A DNA stretch of 64,000 nucleotides from Phoenix dactylifera (GCF_009389715.1 NW_024067779.1:310001-374000), one strand, 5' to 3'. Shown: positions 1 through 12,127, numbered from the stretch's first letter. Notes: generated by a model not told the origin, from the sequence alone. A program made the numbers and translations.

Positions 1-793
1 AACGGCATGGAGAACTCTATTGGAGTTGCTGCAGCAGATGTGGACACCAAGTTATGGCATTGTAGACTTGGGCACATGAGTTATCAGGGACTGGAGGTGA
101 TGCACCAGTTGGGAAAGCAGCAGGGTCTCAGGAGTGTTGAGATGGACTTCTGTGAGGATTGTGTTCTCGGAAAACAGAAGCGTGTTTCATTCAACAAAGA
201 AGGTAAACCTCGGAAGCAAGAAAAGCTAGATCTCGTGCACACGGACGTGTGGGGGCCTGCACCGGTTTCTTCCATTGGTGGATCTCAGTACTATGTTACT
301 TTTATTGATGATGCTACCAGGAAGCTTTGGGTGTTCTTCTTGAAGCACAAGTCAGAGGTATTTGGGGTCTTCAGGAGATGGCAGGCGATGGTAGAACTCG
401 AGACAGGAAAGAGGTTGAAATGCCTGAGATCGGACAACGGTGGTGAGTATTGTAGCAGGGAGTTTGAGGACTACTGTGCAGATGTTGGGATCGTCAGGCA
501 AAGGACAGTTCCAGGGACACCACAACAAAACGGAGTTGCTGAAAGGATGAACAGAACAATTAATGAGCGTGCCAGGAGTATGAGGATACATGCTGGATTG
601 CCACAGCAGTTTTGGGCGGAAGCAATTAACACTGCTGCCTACTTGATCAACAGAAGGCCATCAAAGAAACTTAAATTTGGGATTCCTGAGGAAGCATGGA
701 CAGCGAAGAAGATTGATTTGGCGCACTTACGAGTATTCGGTTGTACCAGTTATGTCCATGTTGATTCCAGTGAAAGAAGCAAACTAGACGCCA
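1..793 (+). pseudogene. copia integrase fragment
   Basis: Integrase inserts element cDNA into host DNA. The fragment starts in the GAG-pre-integrase zinc-binding region (motif LWHCRLGH, followed by CEDCVLGK) and continues into the catalytic core with HTDVWGP, RSDNGGEY and NGVAER, which hold the D, D and E positions of the DDE triad. The true start lies left of the window. Near 793-795 the frame changes: homology to the integrase C-terminus continues in the next frame, consistent with loss of one A in an A-rich stretch. The reading frame after this point up to 1041 is therefore not real protein. Confidence 0.88.
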
Positions 794-2675
794 ATCAAAG
801 AAGTGCATTTTCGTTGGATACGGAGGTCAACTGTTTGGGTACCGGCTGTGGGATCCCGAACACAGGAAGATCATTCGTAGTAATGATGTGGTATTCAATG
901 AGAAAATGCAGCAGAGCTATGAATCAAAAACAAAACCTGTTGAGCCGTGTTTTGTGGATCCTGAAGAGGAGTCTGCAAATTCTGATCAGAAGACTCAGTC
1001 AGAGCAAGAACCTGAAGCATTGGCACCCCCTCCACAACTAAGAAGGTCCACTCGTAGTACTCATGGGAAGCCTCCTCAAAGGTATGATGGGACTCTTAGT
1101 TATTTGCTGCTCACAGATAATGGCGAACCTGAATGCTTTACGGAAGCATTGGAGGTTGATACCAGGAAGGAGTGGGAGTTGGCCATGGATGATGAGATGA
1201 AGTCATTGGAGCAGAATCAAACATGGAATTTGGTGGATCTGCCTAAGGGGAAGAAAGCACTGTCAAACAAATGGATTTACAGGCTGAAGGAAGAGCAGGA
1301 TGGGAAGAAGCGGTACAAGGCCAGGCTGGTTGTAAAAGAATTTCAGCAGAGAGCAGGTATCGACTTCACAGAGATTTTTTCTCCTGTAGTCAAGATGAGT
1401 TCTATTCGAGCGGTGCTGAGCATGGTGGCAGTAGAGGATCTTCACTTAGAGCAGCTTGATGTGAAGACGGCCTTTCTCCACGGAGATCTCGATGAGGAGA
1501 TATATATGCAGCAGCCGGAGGGATACATTGCAGCTGGCACGGGTGACTTAGTCTGCAAATTAAAGAAAAGCCTCTATGGTTTGAAACAGGCACCCAGACA
1601 ATGGTATCTCAAGTTCGATAGTTACATGCTTGAGATAGGATACAGAAGATGTCAGGAGGATCACTGTTGCTACTTCCGGAACTTCGGTACATCTTACATT
1701 ATCTTGCTATTGTATGTTGATGACATGTTAGTTGCAGGAGCTAGCATGCATGAGATTGCAAAATTGAAGCTGAAGCTGTCAAAAAAATTTGCAATGAAGG
1801 ATCTAGGAGCAGCGAAACAGATCCTTGGGATGCGGATCAGCAGAGATAGGTCTAAACATATCCTCAGACTATCTCAGGCGGAGTACATCAGCCGAGTACT
1901 CAGGAGATTCTGCATGGAGGGTGCCAAACCTGTTGGCACACCGCTGGGTGCCCACTTTAAGCTTTCAAAAGGGCAAAGTCCGAAGACGCGGGTGGAGGAG
2001 CTCAATATGTCAAAAATCCCGTATGCATCGGCAGTGGGGAGCTTGATGTACGCTATGGTGTGTACGAGACCAGACATTGCTCAAGCAGTGGGAGTTGTGA
2101 GTCGCTTTATGAGCTGCCCAGGCTTGGAGCATTGGCGCGCGGTCAAATGGATACTGAGGTATCTGAAAGGCACTGAGCACATGTCATTGTGCTATGGAGG
2201 TTCTGAGATCCGGTTACAGGGCTATGTGGACTCAGACATGGCAGGGGACTTGGACGGCAGGAGAAGTACGACAGGGTACTTGTTCACCTTGGGCAGTGGA
2301 GCCGTCAGTTGGATTTCCAGGTTGCAACCAGTTGTTGCATTGTCGACTACGGAGGCGGAGTATGTGGCAGCCACAGAGGCGTGCAAGGAACTAATATGGC
2401 TTCAAGGCTTGATGAAGGAGCTTGGGAAGGAACAGAAGGATTGCATGTTATATTCAGACAGTCAAAGTGCAATTCATCTGGCGAAGAATTCAGCTTTTCA
2501 TTCAAGGACGAAGCATATTGACATACGGTACCACTTCGTGAGGTCATTGCTCGAGTAGGGACTCGTCAAGTTGGAGAAAATTCATACAAGTCAGAATCCT
2601 GCAGATATGTTGACGAAGGTCGTCACGGTGGAGAAGCTGAGGAGTTGTTCAGCTTCTGCTGGTCTTCATGCTTGA
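794..2675 (+). pseudogene. copia integrase C-terminus, reverse transcriptase and RNase H
   Basis: This continues the pol polyprotein after the frameshift. It begins with the integrase C-terminal stretch (motifs VGYG and LWDPE), then a charged linker, then reverse transcriptase with AFLHGDL, LKQAPRQW and the catalytic YVDD at 1713-1724, then RNase H with DSDMAGD, STTEAEY and SDSQSA. A TAG stop at 2556-2558 interrupts the last part of RNase H; homology continues in the same frame to a TGA at 2673-2675. The enzyme pair would copy element RNA into DNA in cytoplasmic particles. With one frameshift and one stop this copy is dead. Confidence 0.9.
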
Positions 2676-2868
2676 AGACGTTGAGGAGGCATCGTACCGA
2701 TTTCATTAGGATGATCCATTTTCAGTGGGAGCACAGAGGAGAACCAAGTAACAAGAGGATATACCCAAGGTCTCCAAGTGGGAGATTGTTGGGGTATGTG
2801 GAGACCTTTGGTGATGAAGAGAATTGAAGGAGAATCAATTCTGCATAGTTCTGTCTGGCGGACTGTCA

Positions 2869-3130
2869 GAGTCGACTCGAGCTACAGTCGAGTCGACTCG
2901 GGAACAGTCGAGTCGACTCGAGGCCTGTCGAGTCGACCCGAGAGGAGAAAAGCCGCAAAAACCATGTTTCTGTCTGGACCGTCAGAGTCGGCTCGAGCTA
3001 CAGTCGAGTCGACTCGAAGCATCGTCGAGTCGACTCGAGCCACAGTCGAGTCGACTCGAGATCGTGCCAGTTAAACTGGAAATTGTCCAGACGTGCCAGA
3101 GTCGACTCGAACTTCAGTCGAGTCGACTCG
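2869..3130. repeat. GTCGAC palindrome array in U3 (CGAGTCGACTCG type)
   Basis: About ten copies of a 12-bp palindrome with core GTCGAC, usually CGAGTCGACTCG, separated by 10-60 bp of non-repeated sequence. The last copy ends 86 bp upstream of the LTR TATA box. Frames through the array read as ESTR-like low-complexity peptides, which are not proteins. A similar layout is seen in two Sirevirus-like LTRs of this window. Confidence 0.9.
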
Positions 3131-3215
3131 GGCTCGCGGGAAATCATACGGATGAGTTCTCTTTTGGTGTTTTGTTGGCGTTTCGACGGCTATGATCATC
3201 TGAAGGTCTTGAGAC

Positions 3216-3223
3216 TATATATA
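3216..3223 (+). promoter_or_regulatory. LTR TATA box
   Basis: TATATATA in the 3' LTR, downstream of the palindrome array and about 500 bp before the LTR end, is the likely core promoter position (U3/R border somewhat downstream). Confidence 0.6.
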
Positions 3224-3725
3224 GGACTCATGAGAGCCCTAGGGAGAGTATTGGCCGTATATTTGAGAGAGACTCTTGTTTGTGAGGCTAGGGTTCTAGA
3301 GAAGAAGAGGATTGGGATCCTACTTCTTGTGCAAAGGGAATTCTGTGTGAATCTCTTGTAGATCGATCGCTTGTGATCGTTCGGGTGTGTGCTATCTCTG
3401 TAATCAGTTCATCCTAATTGAGATTTGGAGCGGTGGAGGACGTAGGCTATTTGTAGCCGAACCTCGTTACATCTTTGTGTTTGCTTTGCTATTTTCTTCC
3501 TTCTCCTTTCTTTGATCTTTGATAATCCGTTGCGGTGCTCAAGTGTTTTACCCTACTGATACCACGGGGTAATCTTTTGCCCTTCGTAGGCGGAGCGAAG
3601 AGGTGATCCTTGAGTCCGGAGTCGAGGGAGCGAGAGAGTGCTTATCCGTTCGTATCTCTCTTTGCTTGTCCGACGTCGGTGGCGGCGCCGGTGTGAGTGG
3701 GTTCCGGTGCGGGTCGCTGACAACA

Positions 3726-5149
3726 GTAGCATCATGCAGATATACCTCTATTTCTACCCTCCTCAGATCCTCCACGATATTCCTTTGAGTAGTAATCAAA
3801 GCTGCAACATTTTCTGAAGATTTTCTACTTAGAGCATCTGCTACCACATTTGCCTTTCCAAGATGATAATGAATAGATAAGTCATAATCCTTCAGTAATT
3901 CCAGCCACCTTCTCTGTCTCATGTTCAGCTCCTTATGAGTGAAAAGATATTTCAGACTTTTATGATCAGTGAAAACCTGGCATGTCTCTCCATACAGATA
4001 ATATCTCCAGATCATTAAGGCAAAAACCACAGCTGCAAGCTCAAGATCGTGAGTTGGATAATTCTCTTCATAGGGCTTGAGCTGTCGGGAGGCATAAGCA
4101 ATAACTTTCCCATTTTGCATTAGCTCACAACCCAAACCCTTCTTGGAAGCATCACTGTAAATGGTAAAATCAGTACCGGTAACTGGTAGGGTCAGAATAG
4201 GTGCTGATACTAATCGGTGTTTCAATTTCTCGAAGCTTTTCTCACACTGATCCGACCATTCAAACTTCACTCCTTTGCGAGTGAGTCGAGTCAAGGGTCC
4301 AGCAATACTAGAGAAGCCCTCCACAAACTTTCTGTAATAACCGGCTAGTCCAAGGAAGCTGCGAATCTCAGACACATTACTCGGTCTGCTCCAATCGACC
4401 ACAGCTTCAATCTTCTTTGGGTCAACCATAATTCCTTCCTTAGAGATAACATGCCCCAAAAACATCACCCTGTCCAGCCAAAATTCACATTTCTTCAATT
4501 TACCATACAACTGATTCTGCCTCAGACTCTCCAAAATAGTCTTCAAATGATACTCATGCTCTGCGTGACTCCTGAAATATATCAGAATATCATCAATAAA
4601 TACTATCACAAATTTATCTAGAAAAGGCTTAAACACTCTGTTCATCAGGTCCATAAATGCTGCTGGAGAATTAGTCAAACCAAAAGGCATCACAAGAAAC
4701 TCATAGTGCCCATATCTGGTATGGAAAGCGGTCTTGGCAATGTCAGACTCCTTTATCCTCAGCTGGTGATATCCAGATTGAAGATCAATCTTGGAAAATA
4801 CTTGAGCACCCTGAAGCTGATCAAACAAATCATCAATCCGGGGCAGAGGATACCTATTATTAATAGTCACCTTATTGATTTCCCGATAATCAATACACAG
4901 TCTCATGCTACCATCTTTCTTCCTTACAAATAATACTGGGGCACCCCAAGGAGAGACACTAGGTCGAATGAAACCCAGATCCAATAGCTCATGTAATTGG
5001 TCCTTCAGCTCCTTTAGTTCAGCAGGGGCCATTCTATAAGGAGCTTTAGACAAAGGTGCAGTACCAGGGATTAAATCAGTAACAAACTCAACATCTCTAT
5101 CAGGACGTAAGCCAGGCAGATCATCGGAAAAAAACATCAGGGTACTCAC
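3726..5149 (-). pseudogene. gypsy reverse transcriptase and RNase H
   Basis: Reverse transcriptase motifs run in order: [23 protein letters not shown], the [13 protein letters not shown] block, [10 protein letters not shown] and the catalytic FIDD followed by ILIY. The connection region has [11 protein letters not shown] and RNase H has SDASKKGLG and TDHKSLKYL, ending in [11 protein letters not shown]. The frame runs on past 3726 only because the inserted copia LTR happens to stay open; those last residues are LTR sequence. Just upstream, the frame is separated from protease by a stop at 5175 and a frameshift in a T-run near 5128-5134. This copy cannot make a full polyprotein. Confidence 0.92.
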
Positions 5150-5174
5150 TGACCACTGCTATATCCTCAATTCT

Positions 5175-5816
5175 CTATTCAGACTGCTCAGAATCTGCAA
5201 TTGCGGCCATAAAGATAGGAAACTCCTTTCTAAGAGATCTTATGCCCTGCATAACAGACACTATCTGAGAAGAGACACCCCAGTCATCACCCATGAAACT
5301 GAACTCATCAGTACCCGGAATCCGGAATGTCACCCTCTTCAGAAAACAGTCCATGGTAGCGTGGTATGCAGCCAACCAATCCATACCCAAGATTACATCG
5401 AAGTCATGCAGATTCATAACAATCAAATTAGCTCTCAAATCTCTACCCTCAACTAGTACTGGACAGAAAATGCAGATCTGACTAACTATCATCGTACCCC
5501 CAGCTGGAGTACTAATGCATAATTTCCTCTCTAAGGAAGAGTAGTGTAAATCGCACTTATGCACATATGAAGATGAGATAAAAGAATGCGTAGCACCGGA
5601 ATCAAATAACACATAAGCATAAGTGGAAGATACCAACAGTGTACCTATCACTACAGTGTTGGATGCCTGAGCATCCTGCTGAGTCAGTGCATAGACTCGT
5701 CCTTGGGTACGAGGCCCTCCTCCCCTTTGCTGTCTGGGGACAGCTGACTGAGTAACCTGTACTGGAGTGAAGGAAGTCTGTCGCTGTGGAGCTACAGAAC
5801 TCGGTGGCCTCTGCAT
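5175..5816 (-). pseudogene. gypsy protease region
   Basis: Retropepsin-type aspartic protease that would cut the gag-pol polyprotein. The active-site motif is LFDSGATHSFIS, and ILGMDWLAAY is the second conserved block. The segment before it is a glutamine- and serine-rich linker that follows the gag zinc knuckles. A TAG ends the frame at 5175-5177, just before the reverse transcriptase segment, although homology continues in the same frame for about 15 codons. Confidence 0.85.
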
Positions 5817-6860
5817 AGATCCAATACGAGGACACCTGAAAATCCTGTGGCCCGGCTGACCACACTCGAAACAAACTCCAGAAATAGTCTGAGTCTGAGG
5901 GCACTCAGCTATCTGGTGGCCCTGCTGACCACACCTGAAACACGCTCCATCACCAGACCGTGTCTGAAGGCACTCAACGGCTCTATGTCCAATCTAACCA
6001 CACTTGAAGCACACTCCTGATATCCCCCTACGATCCGGTGCAGTCCTCCCATGTGGAACTCGCTGCCCAACTCCTAGACGGAACTGCATAGGTCGGCGCA
6101 GATGTCGCTCACCGTCAGAATCATAGTCCTTGGTCCTCTTCGACCTCCCTTTCTGAGCATCCTATGTCTCCTTCCAGATGATCTCCATATTTTTAGCTCT
6201 GTCAACTAGATCATCATAATCAGTCGAGTGAACAGTAGCTAAACCCTGACGCAGGCGAGGCCTCAGTCCTTCCTCAAATCTTCTCATCCTAGATTTAGGG
6301 TCTTGGACAAGAGATGGTGCAAAACGGGACAGCCGATTGAACTCAGCCTAATAGTCCTCCACAGTCGTACTCCCCTGAGAGAGGCTCAGAAACTCCCTCT
6401 CCAGCTCCTTGATACGACTGGAAGGAAAATACTTGGAGTAGAAGGCCATGCGAAATCCCGGCCAGGTCACAAATCCTGCATCCTGCATCATGGTCCTCTC
6501 CACAGACTCCCACCAATGATGAGCCCGGTCCTGAAGCATATAGGTGGCAAATCTGATCTTCACCTCCTCAGTACAACCCATGGCCCTGAAGGCCTTCTCC
6601 ATCTCATCTATCCAACATTCGGCCTCTTGGGGATCGGTAGTTCCCTTGAAGGCCGGAGGAGCCAACTTCCTGAACTCAGCTATACTCCTCCCCTGATCTG
6701 AAGAACTAGCAGAGGGTAACAGTTGCTATGGTTCCCTCTGCTGCCGAACTAACCCAACAACCTCTCTAATCAGCTCCAACACCTGAGTCAAGCCTCCCAT
6801 CATGCTCTTCTGGCCATGATCTGGTCCATCCAGTACCGTCTGATCAGTCTCGTCCTCCTA
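5817..6860 (-). pseudogene. gypsy gag with three CCHC knuckles
   Basis: Gag packages element RNA. The capsid-like region reads PPAFKGTTDPQEAECW followed by the conserved FYSKYFP block. It is followed by three zinc knuckles of C-x2-C-x4-H-x4-C type near 5830-6010, starting CFKCG, CFRCG and CFECG. Several in-frame stops interrupt it (for example near 6000, 6350 and 6740), so the frame is open only in pieces. The start is uncertain; paired ATG codons at 6798-6803 are one candidate, but the frame is open somewhat further upstream. Confidence 0.8.
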
Positions 6861-7116
6861 AACTCTCTCAGTCGGATGAGAAGGGGCTGGATCACCTTCG
6901 ATAGTCTTGATCAGGCGGCGAGGTGCCACACATGCACGGTGGGGCAGCATGCTGATACATACACAAATAACACAATATTAGGGTTAGATCCATCCACACT
7001 AAGATTTCTACCCCACTCTCATTTCTTCACATGTGTCCCTATATTCCTAGGTTTTTCATCAATTATTATTCTTTATTACGATTCTGTTTTAATGTCCCCA
7101 GTGATCTTTAACCTAT

Positions 7117-7128
7117 GCTCTAATACCA
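7117..7128 (-). other. primer-binding site (initiator tRNA-Met)
   Basis: On the minus strand this reads TGGTATTAGAGC, one mismatch from the usual site for plant initiator methionine tRNA. It lies 7 bp inside the 5' LTR end at 7136. Confidence 0.75.
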
Positions 7129-7135
7129 ATAAATC

Positions 7136-8123
7136 TGTTATGTCCAGAATTCGGGGCCCGGGACGCGAGCAGACGCCGCGCACCTGCAGGGCGGACCCCA
7201 CAGGCATGCAAGACAGATAAATCAAATCAGCCATCAATAACTAAATGAAGATAAATTTCAGTTTTCATATCATATATCAACATACACATATGTCAAAAAA
7301 AAGTTAATATCTACTAACTAAATACATCATGATCACTCGGTCCCGTAACCCCTATAATCATATGTCATCACCTGCAAAAAAGGTAAATAGTAGGAGTGAG
7401 CTAACAACTCAGTAGGCAACATCATGCAATAAAGTCATCATATAACATGTCATGATGCATATGAAAAGCAGCTAAAACTCATGAATTCACAAAAAAAAAT
7501 TCCACACGATAACCCGTAAATTCGATCCGAGACTCAAAATATCTCAACCGCATGACTACGGCCACATCACCCAGTGGCATGGTTGCACCAAAGTGCCAAT
7601 ACAACTCTCCGTAGAGCCGCTCCACTGAGCCAATGCACAACTGTGCCGCACCCCTTGGTGCCAATCTCCCGCTCCACCAAGCCGCTCCGAAGAGCAAAAC
7701 GCACCCCTGTGCCACCACTATTCTATCACCGGTGGTCGCAGTGTCGGACAGTTCCTCAGTACAAGTCGACAGGGCCAACGTATCATTCCATTGGCGGGGC
7801 CTAGACTATAGTCACGCGGTCTTAAAAAAAAATCAATAAATCAACTTTCCACATAGTAAATTTCCAAATCAAAGTCATGATCATGCTCCCAATAGTAAAG
7901 CACATAACAGTTTATGAAATTAAATATTTAATTCTAATTCTAACACATAATGCCAATAATAAATCATAACATCAATATATGCAAGATACATGTTAAAATT
8001 CTACTTTAAAGCAATAGGTCACCTACCTGGGCTAGCTTAAAAATTTCCTGTCATAGATATCACGAACCCCTGATTAAACATTAACATTGATTATTTAACT
8101 AATTAAGAAACATAAATTATTCA
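7136..8123 (-). repeat. 5' LTR of the Tekay-like gypsy (988 bp)
   Basis: Bounded by TG and CA (plus-strand 7136 TG, 8122-8123 CA). The inner end is fixed by the primer-binding site, the outer end by the point where copia reverse transcriptase coding begins. The expected target duplication is ATGGA at 8124-8128; the other copy is off the window. No gene is seen inside it. Confidence 0.75.
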
Positions 8124-9365
8124 ATGGACATAAAGTATGCTTTTCTCAATGGGCATCTTGAAGAGGAGGTTTATGTCAATCAACCCTCTGATTTTGTTGT
8201 GCAAGGAGAGGAAGAGAAAGTCTACAAGCTGAAAAGAGCTCTCTATAGGCTTAAACAAGCGCCAGGAGCATGGAATTCCAGAATTGACGGGTACTTTATT
8301 CAAAATGGATTTACTAACTGTCTATATGAACTTGCTATATATATGAAGACTAATCTGCAGGGTGATGTTATGTTCATTTGTCTCTATGTGGAGGACCTGA
8401 TTTTCACCGAAAATAATTTATCCATGATTGAAGAATTCAAAGGCTCGATGGCGAAGGAATTTGAGATGACCGATTTGGGTCTTATGGCTTATTTCTTGGG
8501 CATTGAAGTGAAGCAAGGAAACAATGGAATTTTCATTTCTCAAAAAAAGTATGCGAAAAAAATCTTGGCAAAGTTTGCCATGGATGATTGTCAACTAGTT
8601 GATACCCCGGTGGATTGTGGGGTGAAGTTAACCAAGAAAGGTGAAGGTAAACTTGTGAATCCAACTTATTATAAAAGTCTAGTTGGATGTTTGCGATATT
8701 TGACTTGTACTAGATCCGATATTTTATATGGTGTTGGTTTGGTAAGTCGATTTATGGAGACTCAAAAGAATTCTCATCTAAAAGCAGCAAAGAGAATATT
8801 AAGAAACATCAAAGGTATGCTTGATTATGGAGTATTTTATTCTTCACATGCAAATTTGGAGTTGACTGGATTTAGCGATAGCAATTGCGCTGGAAGCTAT
8901 GATGATCGAAAGAGCACTACGGGGTTTGTGTTTTATCTTGGTGAAGCCACGTTTACGTGGTCTTCGAAGAAGCAAAATATTGTTGCTTTGTCAACGTATG
9001 AAGCTAAATATATAGCAGCATCTTCATGTGTTTGTCATGCTATTTGGTTAAGAAAATTACTTGAAAAGTTGCAGCTGAAGCAAAAAAGTTCAACAAAGGT
9101 TTATGTCGATAGCAAATCAGCTATTGCATTGGCGAAAAATCCGGTTCATCATGAGAGATCAAAGCATATTGATACTCGATTCCATTTCATGAGGGAACAT
9201 GTGAAGCCAAAAGATGTAAATCTCATTTATGTAAAGTCAAGCGAGCAAGTTGCTGATATATTGACAAAGCCACTTAGTGCTCAAGTTTTTCAAAAGCTAA
9301 GAAGGTTGCTTGGAATGATAGCACTTGGAGGAACAAGTTCAAGGGGGGAGCATGTTGAGAATTAA
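8124..9365 (+). pseudogene. copia reverse transcriptase/RNase H fragment with altered catalytic motif
   Basis: The second half of a copia reverse transcriptase begins abruptly at the MDIKYAFLNG block because a gypsy is inserted there. It continues with LKQAPGAW, the TDLG/YFLGIE block and RNase H (FSDSNCAGS, STYEAKYIA, DSKSAIALAKNP, TKHIDTR-like), ending DILTKPLSAQVF. The catalytic box reads YVED instead of YVDD, replacing a metal-binding aspartate, and STTEAEY has become STYEAKY, so both active sites are damaged although the frame is open for 413 codons. The stop lies just inside the 3' LTR, as is common in copia elements. Confidence 0.9.
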
Positions 9366-9661
9366 ACTTGTTCTTATCCCTTTATTTATTGTTTTGATAA
9401 TATATATATCTAGAAAGTTGAAAAGTTGTATTGGAATATGTAAAGACTCCTAGAAGTATGAAGAGTCTATCTAGAAAGTTGAAAGGTCATTATGTGGTTT
9501 ATGTATTTAGATTTATTTATGTACCTAGAAGTCCTATAAATACTTTGTAAGTCTTGTAATTTTATGCAAGCAAGGCAAGAGCTAAATTGAAAGAAAAATT
9601 TGAAGTATTTTTGCCTTTTTATCCTTTCCTATCTAGATTTCTCTCTTCCTATTTTCCAACA
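9353..9661 (+). repeat. 3' LTR of the third copia (309 bp)
   Basis: It follows the purine tract AAGGGGGGAG (9341-9350), starts TGTTGAG and ends CCAACA. A TATA box (TATAAATA, 9535-9542) lies about 125 bp before the end. The short LTR and open RNase H suggest a Retrofit- or Tork-type element, but the lineage is not certain. Confidence 0.82.
9535..9542 (+). promoter_or_regulatory. LTR TATA box
   Basis: TATAAATA in the 309-bp LTR, preceded by several AGAAAGTTGAAA-like repeats (9410-9500) that could be U3 elements. Confidence 0.55.
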
Positions 9662-11026
9662 AACAGCACACTCAACAACTACACAAGATTGACAACAAAC
9701 AAAAGTTCAGAGCACATATCAAAACCAAAGCATATTAAAATTTCAACCGAAGCTCCAAATCTGCAAACCACTGAACTTATCTTCATTGTCTCTCTTCCAT
9801 CAAAAAACAAACAAAAAAATCTCCACTGTCTCTGAACACCATAAATTTCGCAATTCAGTCAAGGCGAATAAACATGACAAGTTTGCTGTTCTTCAACTGA
9901 TAATTATTATGCTATTACCTACACAAATTCAGCATAATGCAAAAATATGAAGCTTCGAAGGATGAGTACGACGCTAAGTATCGGACTGCCCAGACATTAA
10001 GCCCCGTGTACTTCATATGACGCAAAAATGAGCGAAAAAACGATGCAAAAACGAGCTCGGATCTACAAGATCTATATAACAGATATTTCAAGTCAAAACA
10101 TAAATCAAAGATCAAAAAAACCCTCTTTTACTGCAATTTTTTGATTCGTCCAAGTAAGGATGCAAAAATCTAAAGTAAACAGTCCACGATGCCAAAGTAA
10201 ATGGCAGCTCAAACTCAAATTCAAGTTCACAACCACGAAAAACGAAACTTTAGAGGAAGATAGCGGAGAGATAGTGGTCGCTTCTCCATTCGAACTTTAA
10301 GCCTCCAGAGCAAGAACGGAACTTTGGAATCATATTAGAAAACTCCCTTCAATGGCACAAGACCACACAAATAGAGCGAATCACAAAGCAGAGCAAGACC
10401 CATTTTTTTGGTACAAGAGAAAGACCCATTAAAACCATCCAAAAATAGCCATAGTCCAACACCCAATCTCATTCCCTGTTACTTTCCCACAAATCCAACA
10501 TATCGCCCTAGAGAGATCAATCCACAGATCTAGACCGGAAAAATCGAAACCAAAAGAAAATTAGAGAGAAAGCCGATCTGATCAAATAACCCCATGAAGC
10601 CCAACATCAAAAAAAAGGCATCCCTTGAACCGTATTGTTGTATTGGTTAGTACTTCTTGTATTTCGTCACAAAATTCATTAACAATACTCCTTAATTCCT
10701 GCAAAATTATGTTGGTAGAACTATAGGTGACCAAGGCTAGCAATCATGAGACAAAATTTGAAAAGTTACTCTAGTTTCCTGGTCATTTCAATGTCGACAA
10801 TTGTCGCAAGAATAATTTAGAAGCGTTAACCCAGCCAAGTAGTGCCATGTCTATGGGTCATCATTCCTGCCATTCCTGTTGGAAGGCTTTTCCTGCGTTA
10901 GTTGCGGATCATTTTCCATCTATAGGCTTTCTTCGCATTTGCTACAAACAAAATACAGAATGATGCTTTTCCATTACCAAAAAAATAAAAAATGATGCTT
11001 GGGATGCCACGAGGCTTAATCCTCCC

Positions 11027-11028
<2 letters not shown>

Positions 11029-11071
<43 letters not shown>

Positions 11072-11092
11072 CCTCCCTCCCCCGCGCGCGCG
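11029..11092. repeat. CT microsatellite passing into CCCT and CG repeats
   Basis: About 19 CT units, then CCCT units, then a short CG run. Such purine/pyrimidine tracts are common near plant promoters. Confidence 0.9.
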
Positions 11093-11527
11093 CAGTCAAG
11101 GGGACATGATAAAAGTAGTCACATGCTTGTTAGATACGAGGAAATATTTTTGGGTGAAGGGTGGCACATTTTTGTAGGCAGCGACGGAGCCCAAAAATAG
11201 CAAGCTACGGTTTAAGAGGCATGGGATACATTTAAGCTAAATTTACACAGAAGTCGATAGAGAAGCAGTGAAATCAAATTCCCACTATGCCCACCTTACC
11301 AAAGATAATGAAAGATCATTACGCCCGTTGTGTGTGAGGCGCTGATGTACCAAAAAAAAAAAAAATCACATAAATCTATCTGAGTGTCTCGTACCCCTCT
11401 CGCAATCTTCAACTCTTCCCCCTCGCCGTCCCTCGGTTGCCGGTGTGCTCCACGGACCGATTTGTGGATCGGCAGCCGACCGGGCCCTTTGCCACCAAAT
11501 CTCCTATTTTCCTTGCTGACCCTTTTT

Positions 11528-11593
11528 GATCCACCGAGATGTTGGTCCCTTTCTTGGGTCGATCCACCGAGATGTTGGTACCTTCCTTGGGCC
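11528..11593. repeat. 33-bp tandem duplication
   Basis: Two adjacent copies beginning GATCCACCGAGATGTTGGT, differing at a few bases, in a GC-rich patch. Confidence 0.85.
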
Positions 11594-11989
11594 GTCGATC
11601 TTTGATGGCCGCCGCCGCAGCAGCCACCCAGTTTTTCCACTGCTTGTCGAGATTCTGACTCCACCTTGTTCCCTTCTCACTATCGATATCGTCACCTCAT
11701 CAGGATCCTTCATTGCTTCGTAAGATCTAAGATAGTTTCCTAATCCCATATCTATCTCCCCCGCTCATGCGCCCCATTGCATCCGGCTCCCAGCCTATCT
11801 TGGCCAGCGATTTTGGGCTGCAATAGGTCGTAATTGGCAGAAATTGTGACACCATTTATTACTCCATCACAAGCAGCAACATGATCGGGATTGGCCTAAA
11901 GTCGGAAAGGTAACCGATACGGATCTAGATTACTTGTTTGAAAATGACAAATAAGTATTTTGAAAATGGTGTTGAATAAAATGGTTAAT

Positions 11990-12127
11990 TTGATATTACA
12001 TCAAATGCTATTCATGAATGAATTGGTTATGTTGGCATATGGTGTGCCTATGTACATATTGATGTTGCATGAAATGCTATTTATGAATGGGTCTGTTATT
12101 TTGGCATATGGTGTGCGTATGTATTTA
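11990..12127. repeat. 69-bp imperfect tandem duplication
   Basis: Two diverged copies, starting at about 11990 and 12059, share blocks such as ATGCTATT and TTGGCATATGGTGTGC. The sequence is AT-rich and non-coding. Confidence 0.75.

Larger units (their letters stand above)
1..3725 (+). mobile_element. Tork-like Ty1/copia retrotransposon, 3' part
   Basis: The 3' part of a copia element, cut by the window start. It runs integrase, reverse transcriptase, RNase H, a purine tract (about 2776-2785) and a 939-bp 3' LTR. The order integrase before reverse transcriptase defines Ty1/copia; the pol motifs resemble the Tork/TNT1 group, which is a judgement by eye. It interrupts the pol of a minus-strand gypsy that resumes at 3726, so it is the youngest layer of this nest. 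The expected 5-bp target duplication is GTAGC (3726-3730); its partner would lie outside the window. Coding is broken by a frameshift and a stop, so it is not autonomous. Confidence 0.9.
2787..3725 (+). repeat. 3' LTR of the Tork-like element
   Basis: The LTR starts TGTTG after a purine tract and ends CAACA, a perfect 5-bp terminal inverted repeat. It is bounded on the right by gypsy pol sequence. U3 holds about ten copies of a GTCGAC palindrome (2869-3130); a TATA box lies at 3216-3223. Only one LTR is in the window, so divergence cannot be used for dating. Confidence 0.85.
3726..8123 (-). mobile_element. Tekay/Del-like Ty3/gypsy element, 5' part
   Basis: A minus-strand gypsy element: 5' LTR (7136-8123), primer-binding site (7117-7128), gag with three zinc knuckles, protease, reverse transcriptase and RNase H. 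The copia at 1-3725 interrupts pol in RNase H; integrase and the 3' LTR are expected left of the window. Its 5' LTR abuts the reverse transcriptase of another copia at 8124, so it inserted there. Lineage assignment to the Tekay/Del chromoviruses rests on the gag knuckle arrangement and pol motifs as read by eye. Confidence 0.85.

Noticed and set aside
2778..3361. Open frames rich in ESTR/ESTRA-like repeats, and similar ones at 12675-13276 and 18715-19083
   Set aside because: They are translations of GTCGAC palindrome arrays; open on both strands because the motif lacks stops.
11296..11664. 122-codon minus-strand frame in the spacer
   Set aside because: It spans the 33-bp duplication and simple sequence and has no recognisable domain; overlapping frames are open too.
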